Positions 7,272 to 14,272 of a DNA stretch of 64,000 nucleotides are shown piece after piece. A program made the translations under genes and the position numbers. The stretch is taken from positions 186,001 through 250,000 of the forward strand of contig NZ_JAHSTT010000003.1 of assembly GCF_019145205.1 (NCBI RefSeq), read 5' to 3'. Position 1 is the stretch's first letter. The number at the start of each line of letters is the position of its first letter. The notes beneath the pieces were generated by a model. The model was not told the DNA's origin. It saw nothing but the letters and a program-made list of their open reading frames with translations, and searched no databases. This stretch comes from Pseudomonas khavaziana. GTDB taxonomy: Bacteria; Pseudomonadota; Gammaproteobacteria; Pseudomonadales; Pseudomonadaceae.

Positions 7272-7315
7272 AATATAGGTTAGCCTTTATTTGCCTGTCA
7301 ACAGGTATGCCTTTA
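7272..7315 (-). promoter_or_regulatory. PL-like promoter with two CI-type operators
   Basis: On the minus strand, TTGACA (7296-7301) is separated by 18 bp from TATATT (7272-7277). Two operators of the form AGGnnnGCCTTTA lie at 7277-7289 (in the spacer) and 7303-7315 (upstream of -35). The second matches exactly an operator in the cI-cro gap in inverse orientation. Repression by CI of the whole leftward operon is inferred. Confidence 0.75.
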
Positions 7316-7357
7316 TTTTTGACAGTATCTCCCTGAGGCCGAAATTTTAGGTACGCT

Positions 7358-7381
7358 CATCCATACTGTATGGATGTACAT
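7358..7381. promoter_or_regulatory. palindrome and LexA-like box before DUF1654
   Basis: CATCCATACTGTATGGATG (7358-7376) is a perfect 8-bp-arm palindrome. Overlapping it, CTGTATGGATGTACAT (7366-7381) matches the SOS-box pattern CTGT-N8-ACAG except for its last base. It lies 18 bp before the DUF1654 start. Confidence 0.5.
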
Positions 7382-7398
7382 ATATTGGGGGGGTATTT

Positions 7399-7707
7399 AT
7401 GGCCAAGGTAAAAGAAAGGGCGCACCAAGAAATGCACGGCGTGGAGCGGCTCGGACTACGGGTCTCGTCAATGATCAATCACCCGACCGCTCAGCATCAG
7501 CGCTGGGTGACGATTCATCGCCTGGACACGGACGGTGATCGAGAGTGGGGAGAGGTGATGGGGCGATTGTCGGAGACGGATGATATAGAGCTGACGTTTA
7601 ACGACGAAGATGAGTCGGTGACGTTGAGATGGGAGGCGCCATCGGAAGACGACAGACCTGTTGAGGCTGCGGATTTTGAGGTGGTAGAGGAACCGGCGCC
7701 TTTCTGA
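7399..7707 (+). CDS. DUF1654-type protein
   Basis: A 102-residue protein with the features of the Pseudomonas DUF1654 family: INHPTAQHQRWVTIHRLDTD, GDREWGEVM and an acidic C-terminus with alternating strands. Members are frequent in pseudomonad genomes and prophages; function is not established. It is divergent from the PL operon, has a G-rich RBS, and is preceded by a LexA-like box. Confidence 0.75.
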   Translation: MAKVKERAHQEMHGVERLGLRVSSMINHPTAQHQRWVTIHRLDTDGDREWGEVMGRLSETDDIELTFNDEDESVTLRWEAPSEDDRPVEAADFEVVEEPAPF

Positions 7708-7846
7708 TTGGGTTGGAGGTGCTAAATTTTTCTGTACGCGTGACTTTAGCAGTGCTTTAATCGTCTCCTTAGCAAAGGGAAGGTCCGAGTATTTAGACCT
7801 GTCCTTGACTTCAATCTAAATGGGTTGCGACTACGCGGCCGGCGCT

Positions 7847-7885
7847 AGGCCCCTGAGACTTTGACTCAGGGGCCTTTCGCTTTTC
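7847..7885. terminator. bidirectional terminator between DUF1654 and DUF3800
   Basis: The stem AGGCCCCTGAG/CTCAGGGGCCT (7847-7857, 7865-7875) is followed by TTTCGCTTTT. It ends the cI-DUF3800 transcript from one side and DUF1654 from the other. The preceding 7708-7846 has no convincing ORF; TGTACGCGT recurs at 7733-7741. Confidence 0.8.
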
Positions 7886-7889
7886 TGGG

Positions 7890-8600
7890 TCAGGGGAAAA
7901 CCTTCTTTCCGTATCGACCTATCTTCTTCTTCAATATTTCATAAGCCCGGTTTGGCTGGTTTGGACGCAGGACCGACAGACCTATTGGTCGTGCCGTTAG
8001 GTCCGCGAGTTGAAGTCCCACAGAATTCGTCTTCTTGTCCGCGATGCAAATTTCGAACGGATATTTCTTGGCTCCCCAGTTGGCACCGTCACATACGCGC
8101 CTGAAAGCGAGCTCAAGGTCGGCATCTTCCTTGCCACCGCGAGCCTCAAATACAAAATGGGTCTCCTTTAGGTGGTCGCCAAGACCAAGTAGGTGCTTAT
8201 AGATGCGCTCCAACCCGAACTGCATGGCCAGGTGGTAGGGGTGCTTCGGATCGTTGTAGCGGTCTTTGTGGAGCTTCTTGTCGATAACCACAGCAAAAAT
8301 ATCAAACTCGCTTTCATCCATGATTTGGGATAGTCGATCAAGAAGATCTTCTCGATCTTCCTTTCCCATCTTCGAGAATCGCCCCTTTTTTCTTACGATT
8401 TCCGACTCATGGAAAACGACATGATCATGACCAAAAAGGTCGAACTTCAGTCGATTCACTTTTGGCGATAGCGTGTCTATGTATTCATCTTTATGGATCA
8501 AACAGAAGGTCAGGGCGAAAATCGGATAGTTCTCATCAATCGACTCGAGGCTGTGGTCACCGCTTTCGTCAACAAATACCACCCAGTCACTTCGAGCCAT
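7890..8600 (-). CDS. DUF3800 protein in the repressor operon
   Basis: The 236-residue protein starts VVFVDESGDH (D11-H16), the hallmark of DUF3800, and ends with SVGLQLADLTA (D200). D11, the H64-E65 pair, E152 and D200 are candidates for an RNase H-like metal site. Family members occur in defence-rich loci; their activity is not settled. It starts 12 bp after the cI stop with GGAG upstream, so it should be expressed in the lysogen. This is the classical position for superinfection-exclusion or defence cargo. Confidence 0.85.
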   Translation of the reverse strand: MARSDWVVFVDESGDHSLESIDENYPIFALTFCLIHKDEYIDTLSPKVNRLKFDLFGHDHVVFHESEIVRKKGRFSKMGKEDREDLLDRLSQIMDESEFDIFAVVIDKKLHKDRYNDPKHPYHLAMQFGLERIYKHLLGLGDHLKETHFVFEARGGKEDADLELAFRRVCDGANWGAKKYPFEICIADKKTNSVGLQLADLTARPIGLSVLRPNQPNRAYEILKKKIGRYGKKVFP

Positions 8601-8612
8601 CTATGCTGCTCC

Positions 8613-9437
8613 TCACGCCTTCCTGGCATTCCAGATAAGTAGCACCTTGGCATGGATCGTCACGTCTTCCAGGCGTGCCTCCTGGTCCTTGTGTTTACTG
8701 TTGTCCGAGATCAACCATAGGTGCTCAGCATCCAAAACTTGCAGACGTTTAATGTAGAGAAGACCGTGCCAAGTGATGACATAAATGCCATCGCCTATGA
8801 ATTCGCTGACCCCGCGATCAACGATCACAGGGTCTTTATCATTGATCGTGCCTTCCATGCTCTGGCCCCAGCCAGTTATCACAGCCAGCGCTGACAGAGA
8901 CGTGTAAGTCACCCCCTTCTCGCGCAGCACCTCTTCACGCACCACGAGGTTCCGAATTGCCTCGTTGTAGTCCGCAGGCACTTGACCGTGCCCCATGGCG
9001 GCACGAATGTCGTACTGAGGGATAAGGATCTCGTCGGACCGGGCTTTTAGATTGGAGAAGTCACCGTGGATGACCCCTTTAGCCTCAGAAGGGACATCCT
9101 CAACTGCAGCCAGAATTTTGTTACGCGTCTCATCCGGAAGACCTTTACCTATTCTCGCCAGCATTGAGCGCACCTGATCCGCAGAACTCATTTTGGAGTC
9201 GCTATCGGGCTGTCGATGGTCATAGCCATCAATTTCGGGTGAGCCGATGCCCTCAGAAAGCCATAGAGGGTCTACGCCACAAGCGTTAGCGATTCTTACA
9301 AGATATCCGCTCGTTCGAGATAGTCCACGCTCAATCTCAGACACTGACGCCTGCTTGATTCCCGCTCTTTCGGCGACCTCAGACTGGGTCATTGAGGCTA
9401 ATTTTCGAGCGTATTTGAGACGATCTTTAAGTTCCAT
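8613..9437 (-). CDS. cI: CI-like repressor, HTH plus S24 peptidase fold
   Basis: A 274-residue protein: XRE HTH at residues 5-62 (MTQSEVAERAGIKQASVSEIERG) and a C-terminal LexA/S24 domain with nucleophile S193 (GQSMEGT) and general base K230 (LLYIKRLQV), 37 residues apart as in LexA. The normal Ala-Gly cleavage pair appears as Met-Gly (AAMGHG, M148-G149). The start at 9437 follows a pRM-like -10 by 8 bp with no Shine-Dalgarno, so the mRNA may be nearly leaderless as in lambda. The longer frame to 9506 would read through operators. Confidence 0.92.
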   Translation of the reverse strand: MELKDRLKYARKLASMTQSEVAERAGIKQASVSEIERGLSRTSGYLVRIANACGVDPLWLSEGIGSPEIDGYDHRQPDSDSKMSSADQVRSMLARIGKGLPDETRNKILAAVEDVPSEAKGVIHGDFSNLKARSDEILIPQYDIRAAMGHGQVPADYNEAIRNLVVREEVLREKGVTYTSLSALAVITGWGQSMEGTINDKDPVIVDRGVSEFIGDGIYVITWHGLLYIKRLQVLDAEHLWLISDNSKHKDQEARLEDVTIHAKVLLIWNARKA

Positions 9438-9445
9438 AGCGACCA

Positions 9446-9510
9446 AATTTAATGGTTTACCTTTTAGCTTGCAAAAAGGAGTGCCTTTAAAATACAGTAA
9501 AGGCATACCT
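9446..9510. promoter_or_regulatory. OR-like region: three operators, pRM and pR
   Basis: Three sites fit the operator: 9453-9465 (weakest), 9477-9489 and 9498-9510 (exact inverse of the PL-side 7303-7315 site). The palindromic hexamer TTGCAA (9469-9474) can serve as -35 in both directions: leftward with TAAATT (9446-9451, 17-bp spacer) for cI, rightward with TACAGT (9493-9498, 18-bp spacer) for cro. The lowest-matching site overlaps pRM and the best overlaps pR, as lambda OR3 and OR1 do. Confidence 0.7.
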
Positions 9511-9527
9511 CTATTGAGCTATGTGAG

Positions 9528-9824
9528 ATGACAAATGTATTTGGAGAGCTAGCCACCTTCTACGGCGGGCAAGTAGCCATGGCAAAAGCGCTGGGCGTTA
9601 CCCAGGGAACTGTTAGCGGCTGGGTCAGGGGCATTCATGGCTGCTCGGCGGAAATCGCTTTCCTGATTGAACGCATGACCGAGGGGAAGTTTTTGGCCTC
9701 CCAACTCCGCCCATCGCTGGCAAACGCCTCGCCGACCTTGAACGCAAATGTACGCCCAAACCCAGCCGACCATCAGTCCCCTGTCGGTGCTGGTGTTTTG
9801 TCCAGTGGTTTTGGGAGCGCTTAA
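9528..9824 (+). CDS. Cro/YdaS-like repressor
   Basis: The 98-residue product has a YdaS/Cro-type HTH at residues 10-55 (GGQVAMAKALGVTQGTVSGW, IAFLIERMTEGKF) and a low-complexity C-terminus. It is divergent from cI and first in the rightward operon. No strong RBS is seen before ATG 9528. Role as the lytic counter-repressor is inferred from position. Confidence 0.82.
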   Translation: MTNVFGELATFYGGQVAMAKALGVTQGTVSGWVRGIHGCSAEIAFLIERMTEGKFLASQLRPSLANASPTLNANVRPNPADHQSPVGAGVLSSGFGSA

Positions 9825-9950
9825 GATGACTGTACAAAAAAACAGCTGTTTTAACCCCCTTACCCATACCCGAACTTTTGCCGATCCTTAGCGCATCAGC
9901 GCCGGCTTCGAAGTCAGCTTCAACGCGCTGACTTTTCTCCAGGCAACAAA

Positions 9951-10001
9951 AAAGCCCGCTTCGCAGGCGGGCTTCCTAAACCAGACCCTTCGCAGGGGTC
10001 T
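9951..10001 (+). terminator. tandem hairpins after cro (tR1-like)
   Basis: Hairpin one, AAGCCCGC/GCGGGCTT (9952-9959, 9967-9974), and hairpin two, AGACCC/GGGTCT (9983-9988, 9996-10001), share the loop TTCGCAG. The first could attenuate transcription from pR, but its T-run is poor. The rest of 9825-10032 has no gene. Confidence 0.45.
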
Positions 10002-10032
10002 TCGTACCTCTTCGTCTGTAGGAGACGATCTA

Positions 10033-10380
10033 ATGCACCCAAAAAATAGCACCGCGCTATCAGATACGCAATACCCGGTTCATGTCGACCCCGCTTCGGC
10101 GCCGACACTTTCCGGCATCGTACCCGAGGAAAAGCGGCATGACGTGGCTGCGATGCTTATCACTGAACGCGCTCATGCCAGCACATGGTGGACGATCCTC
10201 AACGAAATGCGCCAGCGCCGGGAGCTACCAGAGTGGGCCTTAAAGATGGGGGCGGGGAGTCATCCCACCTGGGATCGGTGGGACGCGGATTGCCGTGTTT
10301 CAAACCTGGCCCTGCTGGCTTATGACGGACACCTCATGTTTGCGGAAGGTGCGAATTGCGCTCAAGGCGGTGCCCTGTGA
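10033..10380 (+). CDS. phage early protein of unknown function
   Basis: A 115-residue soluble protein with a tryptophan-rich middle (STWWTILNEM, PEWALKMG, PTWDRWDADC). No family recognised. TAGGAG precedes the ATG. It opens the cluster of small overlapping early genes 10033-13538. Confidence 0.6.
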   Translation: MHPKNSTALSDTQYPVHVDPASAPTLSGIVPEEKRHDVAAMLITERAHASTWWTILNEMRQRRELPEWALKMGAGSHPTWDRWDADCRVSNLALLAYDGHLMFAEGANCAQGGAL

Positions 10381-10673
10381 CCAACGCCGTCAAAGATATC
10401 CGCGAGGTCGCATGTATTGCCATTAACGAGTTGTTTTGCTGCAAGGAAACGCTTTTCCAGATCGAGGCTTTGTTCTTCGCAATGCAGAACGAAGATCTAA
10501 CCCGCGACACCCTGGATCAGTTGATTGCTTTGGGTGCGGGCATCGCTGGCGACCTGGCTAACGATGAGGAACGGAACCTTGGAACGCTTCGCGCTGACTT
10601 GGCTGCCGCTAAATCCGCGCCACGTTCTGAGCAATTCGAAAACGTGGCGCGTGATTCGGAGGTGCAGCCATGA
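10377..10673 (+). CDS. small early phage protein, GTG start
   Basis: A 98-residue protein starting at GTG 10377 (GTGA overlap with the previous stop), with AAGGCGG upstream. An upstream ATG at 10356 lies inside the previous gene and is less likely. Helical, not recognised. Its 3' end contains the inverted repeat 10616-10651. Confidence 0.55.
   Translation: MTNAVKDIREVACIAINELFCCKETLFQIEALFFAMQNEDLTRDTLDQLIALGAGIAGDLANDEERNLGTLRADLAAAKSAPRSEQFENVARDSEVQP
10616..10651. repeat. inverted repeat CGCGCCACGTT/AACGTGGCGCG, copy 1
   Basis: Perfect 11-bp arms with a 14-bp loop inside coding sequence. A second hairpin with the same outer arms lies at 21211-21246; AATCCGCGCCACGTT is shared. Confidence 0.8.
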
Positions 10674-10978
10674 ACACCGCCGTTTCAGTTTTCAGCCCGC
10701 TTGAAGGCGAGGTCCTGCGTGATGCCGTGCTTGACGCTGACGACATGTGCTCAATGAATTTCGCTCGCGAGGAGTGCTACAAGCTGTCCGCAATCTTGCT
10801 GGGCAAGATCATTCCGGCAATGGGCGGGTACAGCAACGAGCTTGCATGCGATATCGCCCGACACCTGGAACAAATCCAAACCTTCAGCGGCAACTTTTGC
10901 TGGCGTCATCGTCACCTGGGCGCGTCCCATGGCGTGGTTGGCAAGCGACCTGGTATTGATATCGAGGTGCGGCCATGA
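10670..10978 (+). CDS. small early phage protein of unknown function
   Basis: A 102-residue product, ATG overlapping the preceding stop by 4 bp, RBS GGAGG. Helical N-terminal half with two cysteines (DDMCSMNFAREECYKLS). The C-terminus is glycine- and histidine-rich. No family recognised. Confidence 0.55.
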   Translation: MNTAVSVFSPLEGEVLRDAVLDADDMCSMNFAREECYKLSAILLGKIIPAMGGYSNELACDIARHLEQIQTFSGNFCWRHRHLGASHGVVGKRPGIDIEVRP

Positions 10979-11694
10979 AAACCGACACCACACTTCGCCT
11001 CACTCGCACCCAATATCGAGCCTTCGCTGAGCAGACCAAGCAGGTAGGTTGCTCACTTAGTCTCTCGACGTTCCGCGCACTGGGTAATTGCTGGGGGATT
11101 TTCGACCCTTGGGCCAAACTTGTCTGCTTGGATGTATCGGCGGATCAATTGGAATTCACCGAAGGATGCGGAATTCAACTGTCGACCAGCGTAGATGCTG
11201 GTCGACTGCGCAGAAACCAGCGCCCGGAGATCGACTGGTCGGCTCTTGAAGACCACGAAATCTATCCGTTCATAGTTGCCCATGAGATCGGGCACCGTGT
11301 GGATAACTTCTGCTACTGGGAGGCCGGTCGTATCGAGGACGATTTTGTCCGAACTCGCTGCGAGCGTACGATCCGCAGCATCAACGAGGTTCTGGCTGAT
11401 CGTTATGCCTGGAGTCAAATTCGCCCAGGCGAACCTGTACCGCTATGTGAGCTCGGCAAGAGCCTTCAGGAAGAAGTAGCCGCTGACATTGCTCTGATGG
11501 ACAAGCATATGCCCAGAGTTCGGCGCGAGCCTCGTAAGCTCCCGTCCGGACGCCACCTGCATATCCCTGAAGCAATGCTTATGACCGACTCGCTTGTTTC
11601 GTTCATCGGGTCTGGCGTTTCAGCTGCCGCCGTTGCCTCGGTGCGCACTCGCCCAAGAACCTACCGTCGCGACTCTCGTTCGAGGGCTTACTAA
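10975..11694 (+). CDS. phage HExxH metallopeptidase-like protein
   Basis: A 239-residue protein with VAHEIGHRVDNF (H103, E104, H107) followed 30 residues later by INEVLADRYAW, where E138 or D142 could be the third zinc ligand. This is zincin-like but differs from ImmA/IrrE in spacing and tail. No signal peptide. The basic C-terminus (VRTRPRTYRRDSRSR) may bind nucleic acid. It is embedded in the early operon with 1-4 bp overlaps. Substrate unknown; host or phage regulator cleavage is possible. Confidence 0.7.
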   Translation: MKTDTTLRLTRTQYRAFAEQTKQVGCSLSLSTFRALGNCWGIFDPWAKLVCLDVSADQLEFTEGCGIQLSTSVDAGRLRRNQRPEIDWSALEDHEIYPFIVAHEIGHRVDNFCYWEAGRIEDDFVRTRCERTIRSINEVLADRYAWSQIRPGEPVPLCELGKSLQEEVAADIALMDKHMPRVRREPRKLPSGRHLHIPEAMLMTDSLVSFIGSGVSAAAVASVRTRPRTYRRDSRSRAY

Positions 11695-12428
11695 TGACCA
11701 TCGCCAAATTCCAAGGCGGCGATGCCGTCACCATGTCCTCCCGCGAGATTGCTGAGCTGACAGGAAAACGCCATTTTCATGTGACGACCGACATCGAGAA
11801 GATGCTTGCCGAACTCAAAGAAGATGCCACGGGTTTTCGTGCCATCTATTTGGACAGCATGAACCGCGAGCAAACCGAGTACCTGCTCGACCGCGAACAC
11901 ACCGACTGCTTGTTGACTGGCTACAGCGCTGCAATGCGGATGGTGGTGATCAGGCGTTGGCGCGAACTGGAAGAGCAGGCCGCCCGCCCAATGACCCAGG
12001 CCGAGATCACCGCCGCCAATGCGAACCACCTGGTGGCCGTTGAGCGCCAGCAGCGGGAGCAGCAGGTGGCGCTGGATAGAATCGAGCGCCGCGTAGAAGA
12101 CTTGAGCCAGACGACGGTTTGGGATCACTGCCCGCAGAACTGCCAATCACTGACCCGTATCAAGGAAACCATGCTGGCGCGCCACGGCCTGTCCGGCGCC
12201 GTCGTCGACTACGTGCTGAAGGCCTGGCCAAACCAACCCAATCCTGCCGGCATGGTCCGCAACGGGCACGAGGAAGCGTTGGGCTCTCAGTACCTGGTCT
12301 GGTCCAAGAGCCACGTCACGGCCGCATTCCACCGGTTTGTTTCCGAATCCACGATGGTCACCACCACCCAGGCGACCCACCCATATTTTGAGGGCCGGTT
12401 CCGCCTGGTCCAGAAGGCCCAGTCATGA
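11694..12428 (+). CDS. Rha-family regulatory protein
   Basis: The first 90 residues match phage Rha proteins (SSREIAELTGKRHFHVTTDIEKML, EYLLDREHTDCLLTGYSAAM). Rha is known from lambdoid phages where it interferes with growth in some host mutants. The middle is a coiled coil (about residues 95-130) and the C-terminal domain is unassigned. The ATG shares a base with the preceding TAA. Confidence 0.83.
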   Translation: MTIAKFQGGDAVTMSSREIAELTGKRHFHVTTDIEKMLAELKEDATGFRAIYLDSMNREQTEYLLDREHTDCLLTGYSAAMRMVVIRRWRELEEQAARPMTQAEITAANANHLVAVERQQREQQVALDRIERRVEDLSQTTVWDHCPQNCQSLTRIKETMLARHGLSGAVVDYVLKAWPNQPNPAGMVRNGHEEALGSQYLVWSKSHVTAAFHRFVSESTMVTTTQATHPYFEGRFRLVQKAQS

Positions 12429-12712
12429 AGAAGCAAGAGACTAAACAACGGATTATCAAGGCAGCTATCGACGTGGTCGCGGCTGAACATGAGTTCCGCG
12501 AAGCCCGTGCCGAGGTCAAGAACCAGTTTGATGTTTACTTTCGCGCCTACGGGCGCCCGGAAGGGCAGTTCTTTCCCTACAACGATGAGTGGGCCGGATC
12601 AGTGCGGTTCACTGCGGCAGCCAACGCCCGTCGCGCTAAGGCGCGCAAGGTTCTGACTAACGCCAAGGCCCGGCTGGAACGTGCCGTGCACGCCCTGGAG
12701 CGCGCCCAATGA
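12425..12712 (+). CDS. small helical phage protein
   Basis: A 95-residue basic protein, strongly helical, alanine- and arginine-rich at the C-terminus (AANARRAKARKVLTNAKARL). It could bind nucleic acid. No family recognised; 4-bp overlaps on both sides. Confidence 0.55.
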   Translation: MKKQETKQRIIKAAIDVVAAEHEFREARAEVKNQFDVYFRAYGRPEGQFFPYNDEWAGSVRFTAAANARRAKARKVLTNAKARLERAVHALERAQ

Positions 12713-13305
12713 CCAACGTTATTGATTTTCCTCAAGGGCAGATCGTGGAGGTTATCAACGAGGACCACTTCGAAAAGTTCGAAGACGCGGCACTCATGCT
12801 CATGTCCTTCGAAAAGCTGGCAGACGCAGTCGAGGTTGTTTCTGAGGGTGGTGAGATCCACGAACGTGACGACACCCACGTTGGCCTGATGGAGGCGTGC
12901 ATGGCGCTCGCTGTGATGTTCCGGCGCAGAACCGGGCATGAAGTTCAGCAAGTCTCGGCTGACCATCTCGACCACCAGAGGAAGTGCTTGATGGAAGGGC
13001 TGGAGTCCAAATCCCTGCCTATTCCCATTCGGCCTGCAGCGCTCAGCCCGTTACCAACCGCAGCATTCAAAGCCCTTTCGACTGCAGATCTGGCCCAGGT
13101 CGGATTCAACTACGTCAATCGATCGCATGAGCATATCAAGGGTAACTGCCCGAAACTCATTGAGCTGGATCTCGCCCGCGCACACTCGCTTGACGCCATG
13201 GGGGCGCTTGTTGTCCTTATCGAGAGGCTGTCGGGCGGCGTGGCTTCGATTGCCTGCGGCGAGACGCCAATTGCCAATGCTCCAGGCTCGGAGACTCTGC
13301 AATGA
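12709..13305 (+). CDS. phage early protein of unknown function
   Basis: A 198-residue soluble protein. The N-terminal half is acidic and helical (EKFEDAALMLMSFEKLADAVEVV); the C-terminal half looks like a separate domain. No motif recognised. Overlaps flanking genes by 4 bp. Confidence 0.55.
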   Translation: MTNVIDFPQGQIVEVINEDHFEKFEDAALMLMSFEKLADAVEVVSEGGEIHERDDTHVGLMEACMALAVMFRRRTGHEVQQVSADHLDHQRKCLMEGLESKSLPIPIRPAALSPLPTAAFKALSTADLAQVGFNYVNRSHEHIKGNCPKLIELDLARAHSLDAMGALVVLIERLSGGVASIACGETPIANAPGSETLQ

Positions 13306-13538
13306 CCACTCCCATGGAATCAACTACCGGAATCCCGGTAGTTCCGCCCACCACGGCCGAAGTGGTCGCCGGCCCCTGGCCTTGCTATTCCAACTGCCGC
13401 CATCTGCCCGAGCGTGACCGCTGGGAGGTCTACGCCATGGCGAAGGCAGCCCGCGGCGCCCTGGAGGACCGTGGCGTCGTCATGACCGAGACCTATGACG
13501 CGTTCATTGCCCGGATTACGCGGGAGCTGGACATATGA
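13302..13538 (+). CDS. small phage protein carrying TTGIPVV
   Basis: A 78-residue protein. Its N-terminus MTTPMESTTGIPVVPP contains the palindrome-encoded heptapeptide also seen in the 4571-5260 product. The rest (NCRHLPERDRWEVYAMAKAA) is helical. Function unknown. Confidence 0.55.
   Translation: MTTPMESTTGIPVVPPTTAEVVAGPWPCYSNCRHLPERDRWEVYAMAKAARGALEDRGVVMTETYDAFIARITRELDI
13322..13343. repeat. palindromic coding repeat, copy 2 (TTGIPVV)
   Basis: Same near-palindrome as 4787-4808, read on the plus strand and in the same reading frame relative to its gene. The two host genes are otherwise unrelated by eye. Confidence 0.85.
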
Positions 13539-14272
13539 GTATGGATCTGATGGTTAAGGCCATGAAAACCAAGGTCGGAAACCCGCTGCGCAAGCTGGTT
13601 CTGGTCAAGCTGGCCGACAACGCCAGCGATCAGGGCGAGTGCTGGCCGTCGTATCAGCATATCGCCGACCAGTGCGAGATTGGTCGATCTACCGTGAAGC
13701 TGCATATCCGTGAGCTGGAAAAGGCTGGCTTTCTTCGTCGGGAATACCGCCGAAAGGGCGAGCTGAATCAGTCGAACGTTTTCCATTTGTCGCTTGATGG
13801 TGGGGCAGCATCTGCCCCAGTGGGTGGGGCACCAGATAACCCACCTGGGGCAGGAGATAACCCAGGGGGTGGGGCAGGAGCTGCCCCCAGAACCAGTCAC
13901 TCTTCTGAACCAGTCAAGGAACCTAAAACCTTGTGTGCATCGGAAGTGGAATTGGCTGAAGCCTTCGAGTTGTTCTGGAAGCTGTACCCCAACAAAAAAT
14001 CGAAGAAGGACGCTCGCAAGGCGTGGGAGAAGCTGAAGCCATCCATCGAGCTTCGACTGACCCTGCTGACCGCCTTGGGTAATCACCGCCTTTCCCGCGA
14101 CTGGACCAAGGATGACGGGCAATACGTGCCGATGGCGTCTACCTGGCTGAACGGTGAGCGCTGGACTGATGAGCTGGTACCGGCATCGGCTGCAAAGGCG
14201 AACGCTTTCAACAACCTGCCCACCCACACCGCGGATATGTACCAAGGAGGCGAAGATGGCCCAGCGTTCTAA
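13535..14272 (+). CDS. phage replication initiator, lambda O-like
   Basis: A 245-residue protein: an N-terminal winged-helix/HTH_36-type domain (WPSYQHIADQCEIGRSTVKLHI) at residues 10-75, a Gly/Pro/Ala linker at about 87-120, and a C-terminal helical domain (FWKLYPNKKSKKDARKAW). This order is that of O-type initiators that bind iterons in their own gene. The linker is encoded by four iterons. DnaC- and DnaB-like genes follow directly, so it likely recruits them to the origin. Confidence 0.83.
   Translation: MSMDLMVKAMKTKVGNPLRKLVLVKLADNASDQGECWPSYQHIADQCEIGRSTVKLHIRELEKAGFLRREYRRKGELNQSNVFHLSLDGGAASAPVGGAPDNPPGAGDNPGGGAGAAPRTSHSSEPVKEPKTLCASEVELAEAFELFWKLYPNKKSKKDARKAWEKLKPSIELRLTLLTALGNHRLSRDWTKDDGQYVPMASTWLNGERWTDELVPASAAKANAFNNLPTHTADMYQGGEDGPAF
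13801..13888 (+). repeat. four iterons: candidate phage origin within the O-like gene
   Basis: Four 19-bp repeats with consensus TGGGGCAGGAGATAACCCA start at 13801, 13825, 13846 and 13870, so spacing is 24, 21 and 24 bp. Copies 1 and 4 are themselves palindromic (GGGGCAG..CTGCCCC). Their place in the linker of the initiator gene mirrors lambda ori. Confidence 0.75.
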
